Part shown: positions 8,016-17,263 of the stretch, piece by piece
How the letters are laid out: the number at the start of each line of letters is the position of its first letter
Position numbering within the stretch: position 1 is the first letter of the stretch
NCBI RefSeq assembly: GCF_000420825.1
Contig: NZ_ATVR01000023.1
Span: 1 to 56,756 of the forward strand
Origin: Butyrivibrio sp. AE2015
Lineage (GTDB): Bacteria; Bacillota; Clostridia; Lachnospirales; Lachnospiraceae
Reading direction: 5' to 3'
DNA: 56,756 nt
Program-made: the position numbers and the translations under genes
The notes under the pieces: generated by a model
Seen by the model: only the letters and a program-made list of their open reading frames with translations
Database searches by the model: none
What the model was told of the DNA's origin: nothing

Positions 8016-8900
8016 ATGCTATTAAAACGGAAAAAAATGGCTGCTACTCTTCTGCTGTTTTTCTCAATGGCTGTTATGAGTGGCTGCTCGTCATCTAATG
8101 GAAAAACTATTGAAGGCAGGTACTACTGCCCTGAAAAAGATTCCAATGCATACGTATTGGAATTTGCCAGAGACGGAACTGTAGATACTTATTACAGCGG
8201 CAAGGGAACTTACAGCATAGAAAGTGACGGAACATTCAAAATCGATATCAGTGTCATACATGGAACCGGTACTTACAATTCAGACGGTTCAATAGATTTC
8301 AACACTACAGACAGAATTTCATATCATTACATCCCAGAGACACAAAGACCCGAGGATAACCCCAGCACAGAGGAAACATTCAATGCAACCTTGATGCTTG
8401 ATCGAATGCCTTACGAATACAACAAAGATCTTATAAAGGCATCTGAGCTTCAAACAGATGATGATGGTTCAGCCTATTATCATCTTTCCAATGATGGCAG
8501 CACCATAACTGGAACGGTAGGTGTGGATAAGAACTTCACAGCCACTTACGGATATCCAACTACTCCGGAGGAAGCAATAGCTGAGGTAATGGAGAAAGGA
8601 ATAACCGGGAGTAATAAGTTTTTTGAGAATGAAAACTACTATCTCACTCTCATGCTTTCCGGATACACGGATACGAACTGTGCAGTGTATTATGCCTATC
8701 TTATTCCAAAAGAAGGTAAGGCATCAGATTCTAACACATATTATGCGTCGTTTTATTTTTATAACAGTGAGCTTCATACAAGCCTTGAGGAGTTTACAGG
8801 GATAAAGAATGGAATCAATTTTGTGGCAGGAAGCGATATATTTGGATATTCATTCCAGGATGTAATGACTTCGCTTTCTACTCTAAAGGCGCAAATGTAA
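8016..8900 (+). CDS. Putative lipoprotein, 294 aa
   Basis: A basic N-terminus (MLLKRKKMAATLLLFF) leads into a hydrophobic stretch and the lipobox VMSGC at residues 20-24, so Cys24 would be lipidated and the protein anchored outside the membrane. After a Ser-rich linker, residues 30-100 form repeated beta strands typical of lipocalin-like or META-like small domains (GRYYCPEKDSNAYVLEFARD, GTYSIESDGTFKID). The C-terminal half starts with a TTPEEAIAEVME helix. The start has AGAAGGAG 6 bases upstream. As the first gene of the transfer operon it might be a channel component, an adhesion factor or an exclusion lipoprotein; the sequence does not decide. Confidence 0.8.
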   Translation: MLLKRKKMAATLLLFFSMAVMSGCSSSNGKTIEGRYYCPEKDSNAYVLEFARDGTVDTYYSGKGTYSIESDGTFKIDISVIHGTGTYNSDGSIDFNTTDRISYHYIPETQRPEDNPSTEETFNATLMLDRMPYEYNKDLIKASELQTDDDGSAYYHLSNDGSTITGTVGVDKNFTATYGYPTTPEEAIAEVMEKGITGSNKFFENENYYLTLMLSGYTDTNCAVYYAYLIPKEGKASDSNTYYASFYFYNSELHTSLEEFTGIKNGINFVAGSDIFGYSFQDVMTSLSTLKAQM

Positions 8901-8911
8901 TCATGCTATTT

Positions 8912-8936
8912 GCTTCTGCTCATTATGAGCAGAAGT
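8912..8936. repeat. Palindromic intergenic repeat, copy 3 (PIR3)
   Basis: Same element (first base G instead of A), 11 bases after the lipoprotein gene. It overlaps the false ATG at 8935. Confidence 0.9.
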
Positions 8937-8997
8937 GGATTTAAAAGAAATGCCAATCTCCTGTACGCACAGGATGGCAAGAAAGGAGGTGGGATTA

Positions 8998-9876
8998 TTG
9001 AGCTGGGTTACGGATGCCATAAATGATGGTATCAGCAATATTTTAGGCGGTGCAGCTGCTTCAATGCTTTCAGAACTTATAGAGAACAGTAATGCTGTTG
9101 TGTCAAATACCAGCACGAAGCTTAGCATGACACCTGATTCCGGAATCATGAATCTTATGAAAAACATAAATGAGAACGTAGCCATGCCAATTGCCGCTGT
9201 AATGCTGACATACATCATGACTTATGAACTCATAACAATGATCACTGAAAAAAATCATGGTAACGAGGTGGGGACATGGGTGCTGTTTAAATGGATATTC
9301 AAAACTGCGGTGCTGGTTATGCTGTGTAAACACAGCTGGGAGATAGCCAATGCATTTTTTGAAACCGGAGGATGGATAGCAACCAAGGCAAACACAGTCA
9401 TTGGATCGAAGATAGTTAATCCGTCTGTATCAGCACCCACAGAAAACGAGATAAAGGAATGGCTTGTAGCCACATATGATGTGGGGCAACTTCTGAAGAT
9501 AATGCTGATAGCGTTTATAGACTGGCTTATAACACTTATTTCAGGTGTTTTGTGTCAGGTAGTAATCATCGTAAGACTGTTTGAAATCGCTATTTATGTA
9601 TCTTGTGCTTCAATCCCTGCAGCATCTTTTGGAAACAGAGACTGGAAGTCAATTGGTGAGAATTATACCAAGGGACTTGCCGGAATCGGAATGCAGTCAT
9701 TCTTCATAATGGTTGCTCTTGGCATGTACGCAGTAATGGTTGGTTCCACAGTAGTTATTGCATCAGGATCAAACGTTATTAAGGGCTTGGAAAACCTTAT
9801 CCTTTATGGAATTGCAATGACAATAGTTATCTGGAACAGTAAAAAGATTGCCTTTGCAATCGTGGATGCACATTAA
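8998..9876 (+). CDS. virB6: VirB6/TrbL-like conjugation membrane protein (CD1112 family), 292 aa
   Basis: Polytopic inner-membrane component of the conjugative channel. Hydrophobic segments occur near residues 60-80 (VAMPIAAVMLTYIMTY), 95-115, 170-200 (MLIAFIDWLITLISGVLCQ), 205-225, 240-265 and 270-285. The protein is typical in length for the CD1112 family of Tn1549-like elements. The start is placed at TTG 8998 because GAAAGGAGG lies 7 bases before it; the upstream ATG at 8935 falls in a palindromic repeat and lacks a ribosome binding site. It is followed by prgI and virB4 as in related elements. Confidence 0.88.
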   Translation: MSWVTDAINDGISNILGGAAASMLSELIENSNAVVSNTSTKLSMTPDSGIMNLMKNINENVAMPIAAVMLTYIMTYELITMITEKNHGNEVGTWVLFKWIFKTAVLVMLCKHSWEIANAFFETGGWIATKANTVIGSKIVNPSVSAPTENEIKEWLVATYDVGQLLKIMLIAFIDWLITLISGVLCQVVIIVRLFEIAIYVSCASIPAASFGNRDWKSIGENYTKGLAGIGMQSFFIMVALGMYAVMVGSTVVIASGSNVIKGLENLILYGIAMTIVIWNSKKIAFAIVDAH

Positions 9877-9878
9877 AA

Positions 9879-9903
9879 ACTTCTGCTCATCGTGAGCAGA
9901 AGT
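9879..9903. repeat. Palindromic intergenic repeat, copy 4 (PIR4)
   Basis: Same element with one change near the centre (CAT C GTG), which keeps pairing as a G-U in RNA. It begins 2 bases after the virB6 stop codon. Confidence 0.88.
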
Positions 9904-9913
9904 ACAAATAATA

Positions 9914-9938
9914 ACTTCTACTCATTATGAGCAGAAGC
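9914..9938. repeat. Palindromic intergenic repeat, copy 5 (PIR5)
   Basis: Second copy of a tandem pair, 10 bases after copy 4 and directly before the prgI ribosome binding site (GAGAGGAGG). Confidence 0.88.
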
Positions 9939-9957
9939 CTGAGAGGAGGATTCCCAT

Positions 9958-10377
9958 ATGGGGTTTGTAAGGGTTCCGCGAGATATCAAACGAGTCAAGC
10001 CAAAATTTGTAGGACCATTAAACAAGAGACAAACATATACCATGGCAATCGGCATTGGGTTTGGGTTGTGCGGATACTTTATATCAAAGCCGACTATAGG
10101 CGCTTCAAATGCAATATTTGTTCTGATTGCGCTTATGCTTCCCGTAGTATTCTGTGGGCTTTTTGAAAAGGACAACAGATATTTGGAAGACATATTAAAA
10201 GACTATATAAACGTCAAGTTTAAAAGACCGGGAGTAAGAGTATTTAAAACACAGAACATGTACAGGTATATGCATAAAAAAATCTACGAAAAGGAGGTAC
10301 TTGAAGTAGATGATCTTGAAGAGAAAAAATCATGGATTGAAGAAAGAGAAAAAGAGTTTAAAAGCTTCTGGAAATAA
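9958..10377 (+). CDS. prgI: PrgI-family (VirB3-like) membrane protein, 139 aa
   Basis: Short membrane subunit that works with VirB4 in Gram-positive conjugation systems. Residues 25-75 contain two transmembrane segments (YTMAIGIGFGLCGYFI and AIFVLIALMLPVVFCGLF) as in the PrgI family. A positively charged N-terminus precedes them, and a cytoplasmic tail with TQNMYRYM and a Glu-Lys-rich end follows. The start has GAGAGGAGG about 8 bases upstream. The virB4 gene begins inside the last 68 bases. Confidence 0.9.
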   Translation: MGFVRVPRDIKRVKPKFVGPLNKRQTYTMAIGIGFGLCGYFISKPTIGASNAIFVLIALMLPVVFCGLFEKDNRYLEDILKDYINVKFKRPGVRVFKTQNMYRYMHKKIYEKEVLEVDDLEEKKSWIEEREKEFKSFWK

Positions 10378-13147
10378 GTTCTTTCAGAGAGCAAAAAACC
10401 AGCTTGAAAACGACAAGGCAGAGAAGAAACTTGCAGAGGAGAGACTTGCAAAAGAGTCTGCCAGGAAAAAGCAGGATGAGGCAGATGAGCTGTTTGATAA
10501 AAAGGCTAGAGATAGTAAAAAGAGCTTTACTGATATGGCTGCCGAGAGCAGGACTTTAAATGAAATGAAAGTATCTGCAAAAAATGCCCAGAATTCCCTA
10601 GAAAAGTCAACTCTTAAAGCTGCAAAGGGATATCTTAAAAAACATGCTCCTGTAAACGCAAGATACAGAATCAAGGATAGGGCAAATTATGGAAATATTC
10701 TTTCAGCAGAGCAGAAGACAAGAATTGTCAGGGAAAGAAAAAGAGCTCTTAAAAAAGAAAAATACCAGGGTGTGCAGGAGACTATCCCTTTTGAACTTAT
10801 GGAAGAGGATGGAACTTGCAGAATAAATGATCACTACTGGTGCAAAATGATAGCTTTTACAGATATCAATTATGACCTGGCATCTGATGCTGAAAGAGAT
10901 GAACTCTTTGAAGGATGGTGCGATTTTTATAACTACTTTGAGCCGGAAGTTCATTTGCAGATATTCTGCGCAACGATGAAAGCAGACAGAGTTGCTCAGA
11001 TGGCAGCGATTCATGTAAAAGACCGTGCAGACAATATGCAGGAAATTAGAACGGAGTTTAATGACCTTTTAAGTAATCTCATGAATAAAGGCAATAACGG
11101 TTATATTCGTCCAAAGTTCATTGTAGTTGGTCTTGAAGGGAAGAACGTAAGAGCTGTAAAGCCCAAGTTTTCAAGAATAGAAGAAGAGATAAAGGAACTG
11201 CTTGAAGGGATAGGTGTAAAGACTCATGCACTTACAGGATATGAGTGGCTTAGCGTACTTAGATCACTTCTTAATCCGGATGATTTCTCTCAGTTTCTGT
11301 TTAATTTTGATCTGACAGTAAGAACCGGACTTACGGCAAAGGATTATATAAGCCCTTCATCAATGGATTTTAGAAATGGGTACTTCTTCAGACTAGGTAG
11401 TCATTATGCAAGAAGTATGTTTCTCCAGATTCAGACTGAAAAGCTGGATGAGAAACTGATGAACAGAATACTGTCAGTAGACCATACAGTCATGGCATCT
11501 ATATTTGCTCAGAGCCTTGACCAGGATAAAGCAATAAAGCTTTTGAAAGGAGCACTTTCTGACCTTGAAAAGAACAAGATAGATGAGCAGAAAAAGGCTT
11601 CTCAGAGCGGGTATGACATGGATATAATGCCGGCTGATCTCAAGAGCATGAGTAAGAATGTGGAAGAGACACTTGCAGACGTACAGTCCGGAGAGGACAG
11701 GTACTACAACGTATCAATAATTCTTACCTGCGTCGAGGAAAATGAAAAGGCTCTTAAGAGCGCCATAGAACAGATCACAGCAATAGCACAGCAGAAAGGC
11801 TGTGCCATAAAATGCCTGGACTATCGCCAGGAGAAAGGATTCATGGCAACACTTCCGCTTGGATATCTTCCAGACGACATGAAGGTTGATGTAGAACTAA
11901 CTACCCGGGCGGTGGCCGGGTTCGTCCCTTTTACGACAGTGGAGCTTTTCCATCAGACAGGAGGTCAGCTGTATGAAGGCATAAATGCACTTTCTAACAA
12001 CCCGATTATGGCAGACATGGAAGAGCTTGGAAACCAGAATTCACTTATATTTGGAATCCCGGGATTCGGTAAGACCATGGAATCAAAGCTGAAGATTATA
12101 AACACGATGATATCATCTGATGACCATGTGATAATACTGGATCCTGAGTCAGAGTACAGAACACTTGTAGAAGCTCTTGGTGGTCAGATGATAGTACTTT
12201 CGCCTACATCAAGGGACCATATAAATCCCCTTGATATCAATCTCAAATATGGAGATGACAGGGCAGCTGCAAAGATGAAGATAGATTTTATCCTATCGCT
12301 TATGGAACTGATAATTGGCGGAAAATTTGGGCTTGAACCAATAGAGATGTCAATTATCGATGTGGCGCTGACATCCATATATGAGCGTTACTTTGATTCG
12401 AGGATGAGACCTGAGGACATGCCGACTCTGGAGGATCTTTATACCGAGATCAAGTCTCTTGGAAGAGAAGATGCAGATGCACTTGCGGTGAAAATGGACA
12501 GATTTGTTCATGGGTCAAGTAACCTGTTTAACCACAGAACCAATGTTGACCTCAGTAACAGGCTTATATGCTTTGATGTCAGAGACGTAGGACAGCAGCT
12601 TAAGCCTTTTGCGATGATGACTGTGCAGGATCAGGTATGGAATAAAGCCACTGCACATAGGGATAACAATGAAGAGGAATACAAAATCAAATATTTCATG
12701 GATGAGTTCCACCTGCAACTTAATAATCCTCAGACAGCGGCATATACAGTTGAGATATATAAAAGGTTCAGGAAATATGGAGCATATCCAATAGGAATGA
12801 CGCAGAATCCTTATGATCTGATGGTTTCCAGCCAGGCTGAGTCAATCTTTAAGAATACAGACTATGTAAAGATGTTCAGACTAAAGGGAGATGATAAGAA
12901 GCTTCTTGCACATGTCTTATCAATAAGTCCCGCGCAACTTAAATATGTTACTAATACGCCTCCTGGAAGAGGACTCTTATATTTTGGAGGAACGATAATA
13001 CCTTTTTATAACAAGATACCGAAAAACACTCATATTTACGAGCTTTGCACATCTAAAAAGGATGATCTTGTAGAGATTGCCAAAAAGAAGAAAAAGGTAG
13101 TTAAAAAGGAAAATATTGAGTCCATTCCAAAGGAGACAGCATCCTGA
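10310..13147 (+). CDS. virB4: VirB4-like conjugation ATPase, 945 aa
   Basis: The motor ATPase of the secretion channel. After a charged N-terminal extension of about 110 residues comes the VirB4 N-domain, then the P-loop domain with GIPGFGKT at about residues 583-590 (an unusual Pro-Phe in place of Ser-Gly). The Walker B region is KYFMDEFHLQL at about 797-807, and ends such as GMTQNPYDLM and FRLKGDDKKLLAHVL fit the C-terminal VirB4 domain. The start ATG is preceded by AAGGAGG 12 bases upstream, inside prgI. The C-terminal tail is Lys-rich. Confidence 0.94.
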   Translation: MILKRKNHGLKKEKKSLKASGNKFFQRAKNQLENDKAEKKLAEERLAKESARKKQDEADELFDKKARDSKKSFTDMAAESRTLNEMKVSAKNAQNSLEKSTLKAAKGYLKKHAPVNARYRIKDRANYGNILSAEQKTRIVRERKRALKKEKYQGVQETIPFELMEEDGTCRINDHYWCKMIAFTDINYDLASDAERDELFEGWCDFYNYFEPEVHLQIFCATMKADRVAQMAAIHVKDRADNMQEIRTEFNDLLSNLMNKGNNGYIRPKFIVVGLEGKNVRAVKPKFSRIEEEIKELLEGIGVKTHALTGYEWLSVLRSLLNPDDFSQFLFNFDLTVRTGLTAKDYISPSSMDFRNGYFFRLGSHYARSMFLQIQTEKLDEKLMNRILSVDHTVMASIFAQSLDQDKAIKLLKGALSDLEKNKIDEQKKASQSGYDMDIMPADLKSMSKNVEETLADVQSGEDRYYNVSIILTCVEENEKALKSAIEQITAIAQQKGCAIKCLDYRQEKGFMATLPLGYLPDDMKVDVELTTRAVAGFVPFTTVELFHQTGGQLYEGINALSNNPIMADMEELGNQNSLIFGIPGFGKTMESKLKIINTMISSDDHVIILDPESEYRTLVEALGGQMIVLSPTSRDHINPLDINLKYGDDRAAAKMKIDFILSLMELIIGGKFGLEPIEMSIIDVALTSIYERYFDSRMRPEDMPTLEDLYTEIKSLGREDADALAVKMDRFVHGSSNLFNHRTNVDLSNRLICFDVRDVGQQLKPFAMMTVQDQVWNKATAHRDNNEEEYKIKYFMDEFHLQLNNPQTAAYTVEIYKRFRKYGAYPIGMTQNPYDLMVSSQAESIFKNTDYVKMFRLKGDDKKLLAHVLSISPAQLKYVTNTPPGRGLLYFGGTIIPFYNKIPKNTHIYELCTSKKDDLVEIAKKKKKVVKKENIESIPKETAS

Positions 13148-13152
13148 AAATC

Positions 13153-13177
13153 ACTTCTGCTCATAATGAGTAGAAGT
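13153..13177. repeat. Palindromic intergenic repeat, copy 6 (PIR6)
   Basis: Same element with centre CATAATG; 5 bases after virB4 and 19 before the next TTG start. Confidence 0.9.
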
Positions 13178-13195
13178 GAATGTGGAGGATAGGAA

Positions 13196-15274
13196 TTGGA
13201 AAAAGAATACAAGAGCGAGTCTAACAAAAGCAAGGCCATAAAGATGATGCAACTCTCAGGTGAAGTTGTAGGTAATGTGGCGACCAAAGAAATTCCAGAT
13301 GTAAGCGGAGAAAGAAAAGGTTCAGATAGTAGCGGAACAGGAGTAGAAGAAAGCTCTTTAAAAACTAAAGACAGAATCCTTGATAATCTCGAAAAATACG
13401 AACATCTGAAAGCTACAGGTCTTTATCTTGCAGACAAGCATGAAAACAACAAAAAGGCATCCAAAAGGATAAAAGCTTCCAAGAGGGAGACAAAAGAAGC
13501 ACTAAACGACACAAAACTTGGCGAAAAAGCTAGTAAGAGACAGCCACTTACTGATGCTGAAAAGAAGATTTTAAGCAACTCAAAAGAAAGAATGAAGCGT
13601 TATAACAAGGCTGTCAAAAAAGAAGAGCGATTTATAGCAAAGACGAAAAACAGCAATGATTTTGAAAAGAATCAGGCCAAGAAGAGAAAAAAGCTGGAGC
13701 ATCTGGAAAGCCTTGAGCAAATGACAAACTATGGGGATGGTGACGGACAGGGTACAGGAATAGAGGAGAATTTCCAGGACAACCTTGAAGGAACCATTAC
13801 GTGGGCAAGCAGGAGAACACACGATGCAGTAAAAGACATTGATTATGAGCTAAAGAGCCACCTTGAGCACAAAAAGGACAGCAAGCAGACAACAAAAAGA
13901 GGAAATGAGGCACGTCCTAAAGAAGAGACCAGGTCAAAGCATGAGGGTCGAAAGTCTAAAAGACAAGCAAAACAGTTTGAAGAAAAGCAGCTGACAAAAG
14001 AAGAAAAGCATAATCTTCAAAAAAAGAACCTCAAAAAAAGAAGAAACAAAGTCATTTTTAAGAATGACAAGCTTTCCGGTGCTACGGCGAAGATCAAAGA
14101 GGCTGTAGGAAGCAAAGGAGCAAAAGCAGCACTTCTTGGAATAGCAGGACCTATTCTTGCAATAGTTGGCGTTATACTTATCCTTTTTCTCATTCTTGCA
14201 GCAATTAGCGGAATGTCTGGTGAGATGCATGAGTACACATCATACCAGGCTGAGGATGAAACACTTCTTCTTAGCAACAAAGTTGTCGTTGAAGAAGAGA
14301 AGGTAGATAAAACAGCTATAAAAGATACAGAGACCAATCATCCAACTGCATCTGATGGCGGTGGATTTAATGAGTACCAGTACAGCCTTGATGGTGAACT
14401 AACGACTAAGGATGCCCTGATAGCGAAGATAAAGCATGACGGAAATCTCATAGCATCTTATCTGACTGCTAAATATGGAGATTATAAGCTGACGGATGAT
14501 ATAAAGGCGGAGCTTAAAAAGATCTATGAAGAAGCTTTTACATTAAGCCAGTACGAAACAATAGAGCAGAGAACCAGTACTTACTACGATTCAGAAGCAG
14601 AGATTACCTACTACTGGAATGGAAGCAGCTGGCAGTCAACAGCATGTACTTATCGCTATGCAATATTTCACACAGACCTTAATACAAAGCCCTTAGATGA
14701 CGTTTTAAAGGCTCATTTAGCCACAGAAGAGCAGAAAAGGTTCTATGACCTGTATAAGAGCACATCGGGTCAAAAAGACTATCTATTTGGTGGATACACG
14801 GCAAGGGATGATATATACCGCTACCAATATGAACCGGAAGAATATGAGGCAATCTATGGCAAAGCAGATATTTCTTTTTCAGATGCAGAGGCGCAGCAAA
14901 TATATAACGTGGCACAGACTCAGCTTGGAAGACCCTACCATTGGGGAGGCTCAACGCTGGCAAGTGGATTTGACTGTAGCGGATACGTTTATTGGGTTAT
15001 GAATACCTCCGGTGTTGCATCATTTCCAAGGACTTCTGCAAATGTAATGCTAAATACCTACTGCGATCCGGTTACCGCAGCAGAGGCTAAGCCAGGAGAC
15101 CTCGTTTTTTTTCAGGGAACATACGCTACGGTTGGAGCGTCGCACGTAGGTATTTATCTCGGGAATAATCAGATGATCCATTGCGGGGATCCAATCAAAA
15201 TCACAAATATTACAACAAATTACTGGACATCGCATTTTTACACGTTTGCGAGGATCAAGGACAAATACAGATAA
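13196..15274 (+). CDS. NlpC/P60 cell-wall hydrolase of conjugation (CD1108-like), 692 aa
   Basis: Opens peptidoglycan for the mating channel. The first 300 residues are highly charged and probably coiled coil. One membrane anchor (GPILAIVGVILILFLILAAI) lies near residues 315-340. An extracellular region follows, and the last 130 residues are an NlpC/P60 domain. Its catalytic Cys594 is in FDCSGYVYW, and the His lies in ASHVGIYLG, followed by NQMIHCGDP. A related arrangement (membrane anchor plus P60) is standard in CD1108-type proteins of Firmicutes elements. The start is TTG with GTGGAGGATAGG upstream. The basic cytoplasmic N-domain is unusually long. Confidence 0.9.
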   Translation: MEKEYKSESNKSKAIKMMQLSGEVVGNVATKEIPDVSGERKGSDSSGTGVEESSLKTKDRILDNLEKYEHLKATGLYLADKHENNKKASKRIKASKRETKEALNDTKLGEKASKRQPLTDAEKKILSNSKERMKRYNKAVKKEERFIAKTKNSNDFEKNQAKKRKKLEHLESLEQMTNYGDGDGQGTGIEENFQDNLEGTITWASRRTHDAVKDIDYELKSHLEHKKDSKQTTKRGNEARPKEETRSKHEGRKSKRQAKQFEEKQLTKEEKHNLQKKNLKKRRNKVIFKNDKLSGATAKIKEAVGSKGAKAALLGIAGPILAIVGVILILFLILAAISGMSGEMHEYTSYQAEDETLLLSNKVVVEEEKVDKTAIKDTETNHPTASDGGGFNEYQYSLDGELTTKDALIAKIKHDGNLIASYLTAKYGDYKLTDDIKAELKKIYEEAFTLSQYETIEQRTSTYYDSEAEITYYWNGSSWQSTACTYRYAIFHTDLNTKPLDDVLKAHLATEEQKRFYDLYKSTSGQKDYLFGGYTARDDIYRYQYEPEEYEAIYGKADISFSDAEAQQIYNVAQTQLGRPYHWGGSTLASGFDCSGYVYWVMNTSGVASFPRTSANVMLNTYCDPVTAAEAKPGDLVFFQGTYATVGASHVGIYLGNNQMIHCGDPIKITNITTNYWTSHFYTFARIKDKYR

Positions 15275-15283
15275 GGAGGGGTT

Positions 15284-15553
15284 ATGAGCGAAGAAGAAAA
15301 GATCCTAAGCATGATGAGTGAAATAGACGACCTTGATAAAAAAATAGAGGAAGTCAGCAAAAAGAAAGATGTGTTGCAGCAGAAGCTGAGTAAGGCAAAG
15401 GAAGCCTATGACAAGAAAAACAGCCAGCTGAGAGACCTTCAGATCAAGAAGGACGCTGCTACAGCAGGCATTTTGCTAAAAGCAGCAAAAGAAAGGGATA
15501 TGTCACTGGATGATGTGCTGGGACTTATCAAGAAGGAGGAAGCAGTGAAATGA
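15284..15553 (+). CDS. DUF4315-family protein, 89 aa
   Basis: Small helical protein. Residues 8-65 are one long coiled coil (DDLDKKIEEVSKKKDVLQQK) and end in AKERDMSLDDVLGLIKKEE, the C-terminal helix seen in DUF4315 proteins between the NlpC/P60 and DUF4366 genes of Tn1549-like elements. The start has AAGGAGGGG. The stop codon overlaps the next start as ATGA. The biochemical role is unknown in the family. Confidence 0.85.
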   Translation: MSEEEKILSMMSEIDDLDKKIEEVSKKKDVLQQKLSKAKEAYDKKNSQLRDLQIKKDAATAGILLKAAKERDMSLDDVLGLIKKEEAVK

Positions 15554-17025
15554 AAAAAGTAGTATCAAAAGCTGTTCTGTTAGCGGTAACAGTCGCATTA
15601 AGTGGTGTGATTTCGTTTGGAAGTCATATCACGGCATTTGCAAATGTTCCACCGGAGGCAGATACAGAAGGAAGTTCAACCCTTCCGGAATCGCCTACGG
15701 ACGATGCGGATAACAATGGAACAGCTAAAGGAACCGGAACAGGAGATCCGCTTACTCCTGATGGAAATGGAACAGAAGTAGACAGTGTAGACGACAATGG
15801 CAAGTATTTCTATACCTTTGTTACCGATGCCGGCAATTACTTCTACGTGGTTGTGGATGAGACCAGAGAGGATAAAAACGTATATGTTCTGTCTACGGTA
15901 GATGAAGAAGAACTGTTATCCCTTTGTGAGAAAGAAGACGAAGCTGATGTTCAGGGGGCAACAAGAGAAACATCTGAAACTGAAGCAAACTCTTCTACAG
16001 ACTTGTTTGGAACACCAGGAGGTACAACTCCAGGAAATGGGTCAGATACCGATGGTGACGGTGTAACAGATGAGTGGGACACAGATGGAGACGGGATAGT
16101 AGATGCCTGGGATACAAACGGCGATGGAAAGCCGGATTCTTTTGACACCAACGGTGATGGAGAACCAGATAAAACGCTACTTGGACCAGGAGTTGTTGGC
16201 TATGACACTAATGGTGATGGAATCGTTGATGCATGGGATACAGATGGAGACGGAATCATAGATGCATATGACAGCGATGGCGACGGAATACCAGATTTAT
16301 TTGGTTCAGAAGCCAGTCAGACAGCTTCTACTCCGGCACAGGTAAAAGGCGTGCAAAGGGAAGAGGAAGGAGGCATTTTCACTGATGTTGTCAAAGGAAT
16401 AAAGAATAATCTTTTTGTGATTATCGTTTTTTTAGCAGTACTCGGCGCTGGTTTTTATTTCAAATTCTATAAACCAAGATACGGTTCCATAGGAAGTGGA
16501 GGAACAATGGATTTTGAAGATGATCCGGATTATCAGGACGAGGATGATGATTCTGAAGACTGGGGCAGTGATTCTGAGGATGAAGATTATACGGATGAGG
16601 AATCAGAGAATGTTGAAGCAGATAGTGACAGTGATGGTGATGAATCTGAAGAAAAATCTGTAAATGAAGAATCCGAGGATAGTGCCTCAAATGAAGGAAC
16701 AGAAGATTCAGAAGGCAATACGGCAGAAGAGGGTAGTGGTGATTCTGATGAAGCGAGAAGCATTGATAAGAAAAAAGAGGAAGCTGAGAGAATTGCTGCA
16801 GAACTTAAAAAGGAGCTAAAAGGACAGAAAGAAGCCTCTGAGGCAGAACTTATCCGAAAGGATGAAAAGATAAAGACACTGGAGAGGAAAGTAGCTGATT
16901 ATGAGGACAAAGTTACAAGGACAAGCGGAATACTGACGGGCTCTGCTGTTCCTGATGAAGAAGAGGATGAGGAAGATCCTGATAGCGAGCCAATATATGA
17001 GGAGAGGGCTTCTCCAGAAATCTGA
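15550..17025 (+). CDS. DUF4366-family (CD1107) surface protein with calcium-binding-type repeats, 491 aa
   Basis: A secreted, membrane-anchored protein of the conjugation operon. The signal peptide (residues 1-32) ends AFA. The DUF4366 segment is at about 85-130 (FYTFVTDAGNYFYVVVDE, then VYVLSTVDEEELLSL). Between about 165 and 255 lie seven D-x-D/N-G-D-G-x-x-D repeats, the motif of thrombospondin-type-3 and EF-hand calcium loops. The membrane segment NLFVIIVFLAVLGAGFYFKF follows at about 283-303, then a very acidic cytoplasmic tail and a coiled coil at 405-465. The repeats are not part of the usual family and are reported as a finding. Confidence 0.88.
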   Translation: MKKVVSKAVLLAVTVALSGVISFGSHITAFANVPPEADTEGSSTLPESPTDDADNNGTAKGTGTGDPLTPDGNGTEVDSVDDNGKYFYTFVTDAGNYFYVVVDETREDKNVYVLSTVDEEELLSLCEKEDEADVQGATRETSETEANSSTDLFGTPGGTTPGNGSDTDGDGVTDEWDTDGDGIVDAWDTNGDGKPDSFDTNGDGEPDKTLLGPGVVGYDTNGDGIVDAWDTDGDGIIDAYDSDGDGIPDLFGSEASQTASTPAQVKGVQREEEGGIFTDVVKGIKNNLFVIIVFLAVLGAGFYFKFYKPRYGSIGSGGTMDFEDDPDYQDEDDDSEDWGSDSEDEDYTDEESENVEADSDSDGDESEEKSVNEESEDSASNEGTEDSEGNTAEEGSGDSDEARSIDKKKEEAERIAAELKKELKGQKEASEAELIRKDEKIKTLERKVADYEDKVTRTSGILTGSAVPDEEEDEEDPDSEPIYEERASPEI

Positions 17026-17088
17026 TATATGACGTTAAAACATATAATACGCAGCACATGCTAAGCGAATCATTCAAGGAGGATGAAT

Positions 17089-17184
17089 ATGAACACATTA
17101 GCAGTAATTGCAGTAATAGCCATTGTATGTGTGGTTAAATGGAAGTTCTTTAGAGGTGGAAAGGATCCATTTAACAAGGGATAA
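17089..17184 (+). CDS. Small membrane peptide, 31 aa
   Basis: AAGGAGG with a six-base spacer precedes an ATG whose 31 residues begin MNTLAVIAVIAIVCVVKWKF and end in a short basic, glycine-rich tail. It would be a single-pass membrane peptide with the tail inside. It lies between the DUF4366 protein and the pilin-like Maff2 gene. Too short for automatic gene calling, but the ribosome binding site is ideal. Function unknown. Confidence 0.6.
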   Translation: MNTLAVIAVIAIVCVVKWKFFRGGKDPFNKG

Positions 17185-17196
17185 AACATGGTACCA

Positions 17197-17221
17197 ACTT
17201 CTACTCATTATGAGTAGAAGT
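17197..17221. repeat. Palindromic intergenic repeat, copy 7 (PIR7)
   Basis: Same element with both arms A-type (ACTTCTACTCAT and its complement), between the 31-aa peptide and Maff2 genes. Confidence 0.9.
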
Positions 17222-17263
17222 TAAACAACAACAATAATCAAGAAAAACAGGAGGATTTTAACA

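Noticed and set aside
8935..8997. Earlier ATG start for the VirB6 gene
   Set aside because: It begins inside a palindromic repeat without ribosome binding site; TTG 8998 has GAAAGGAGG.
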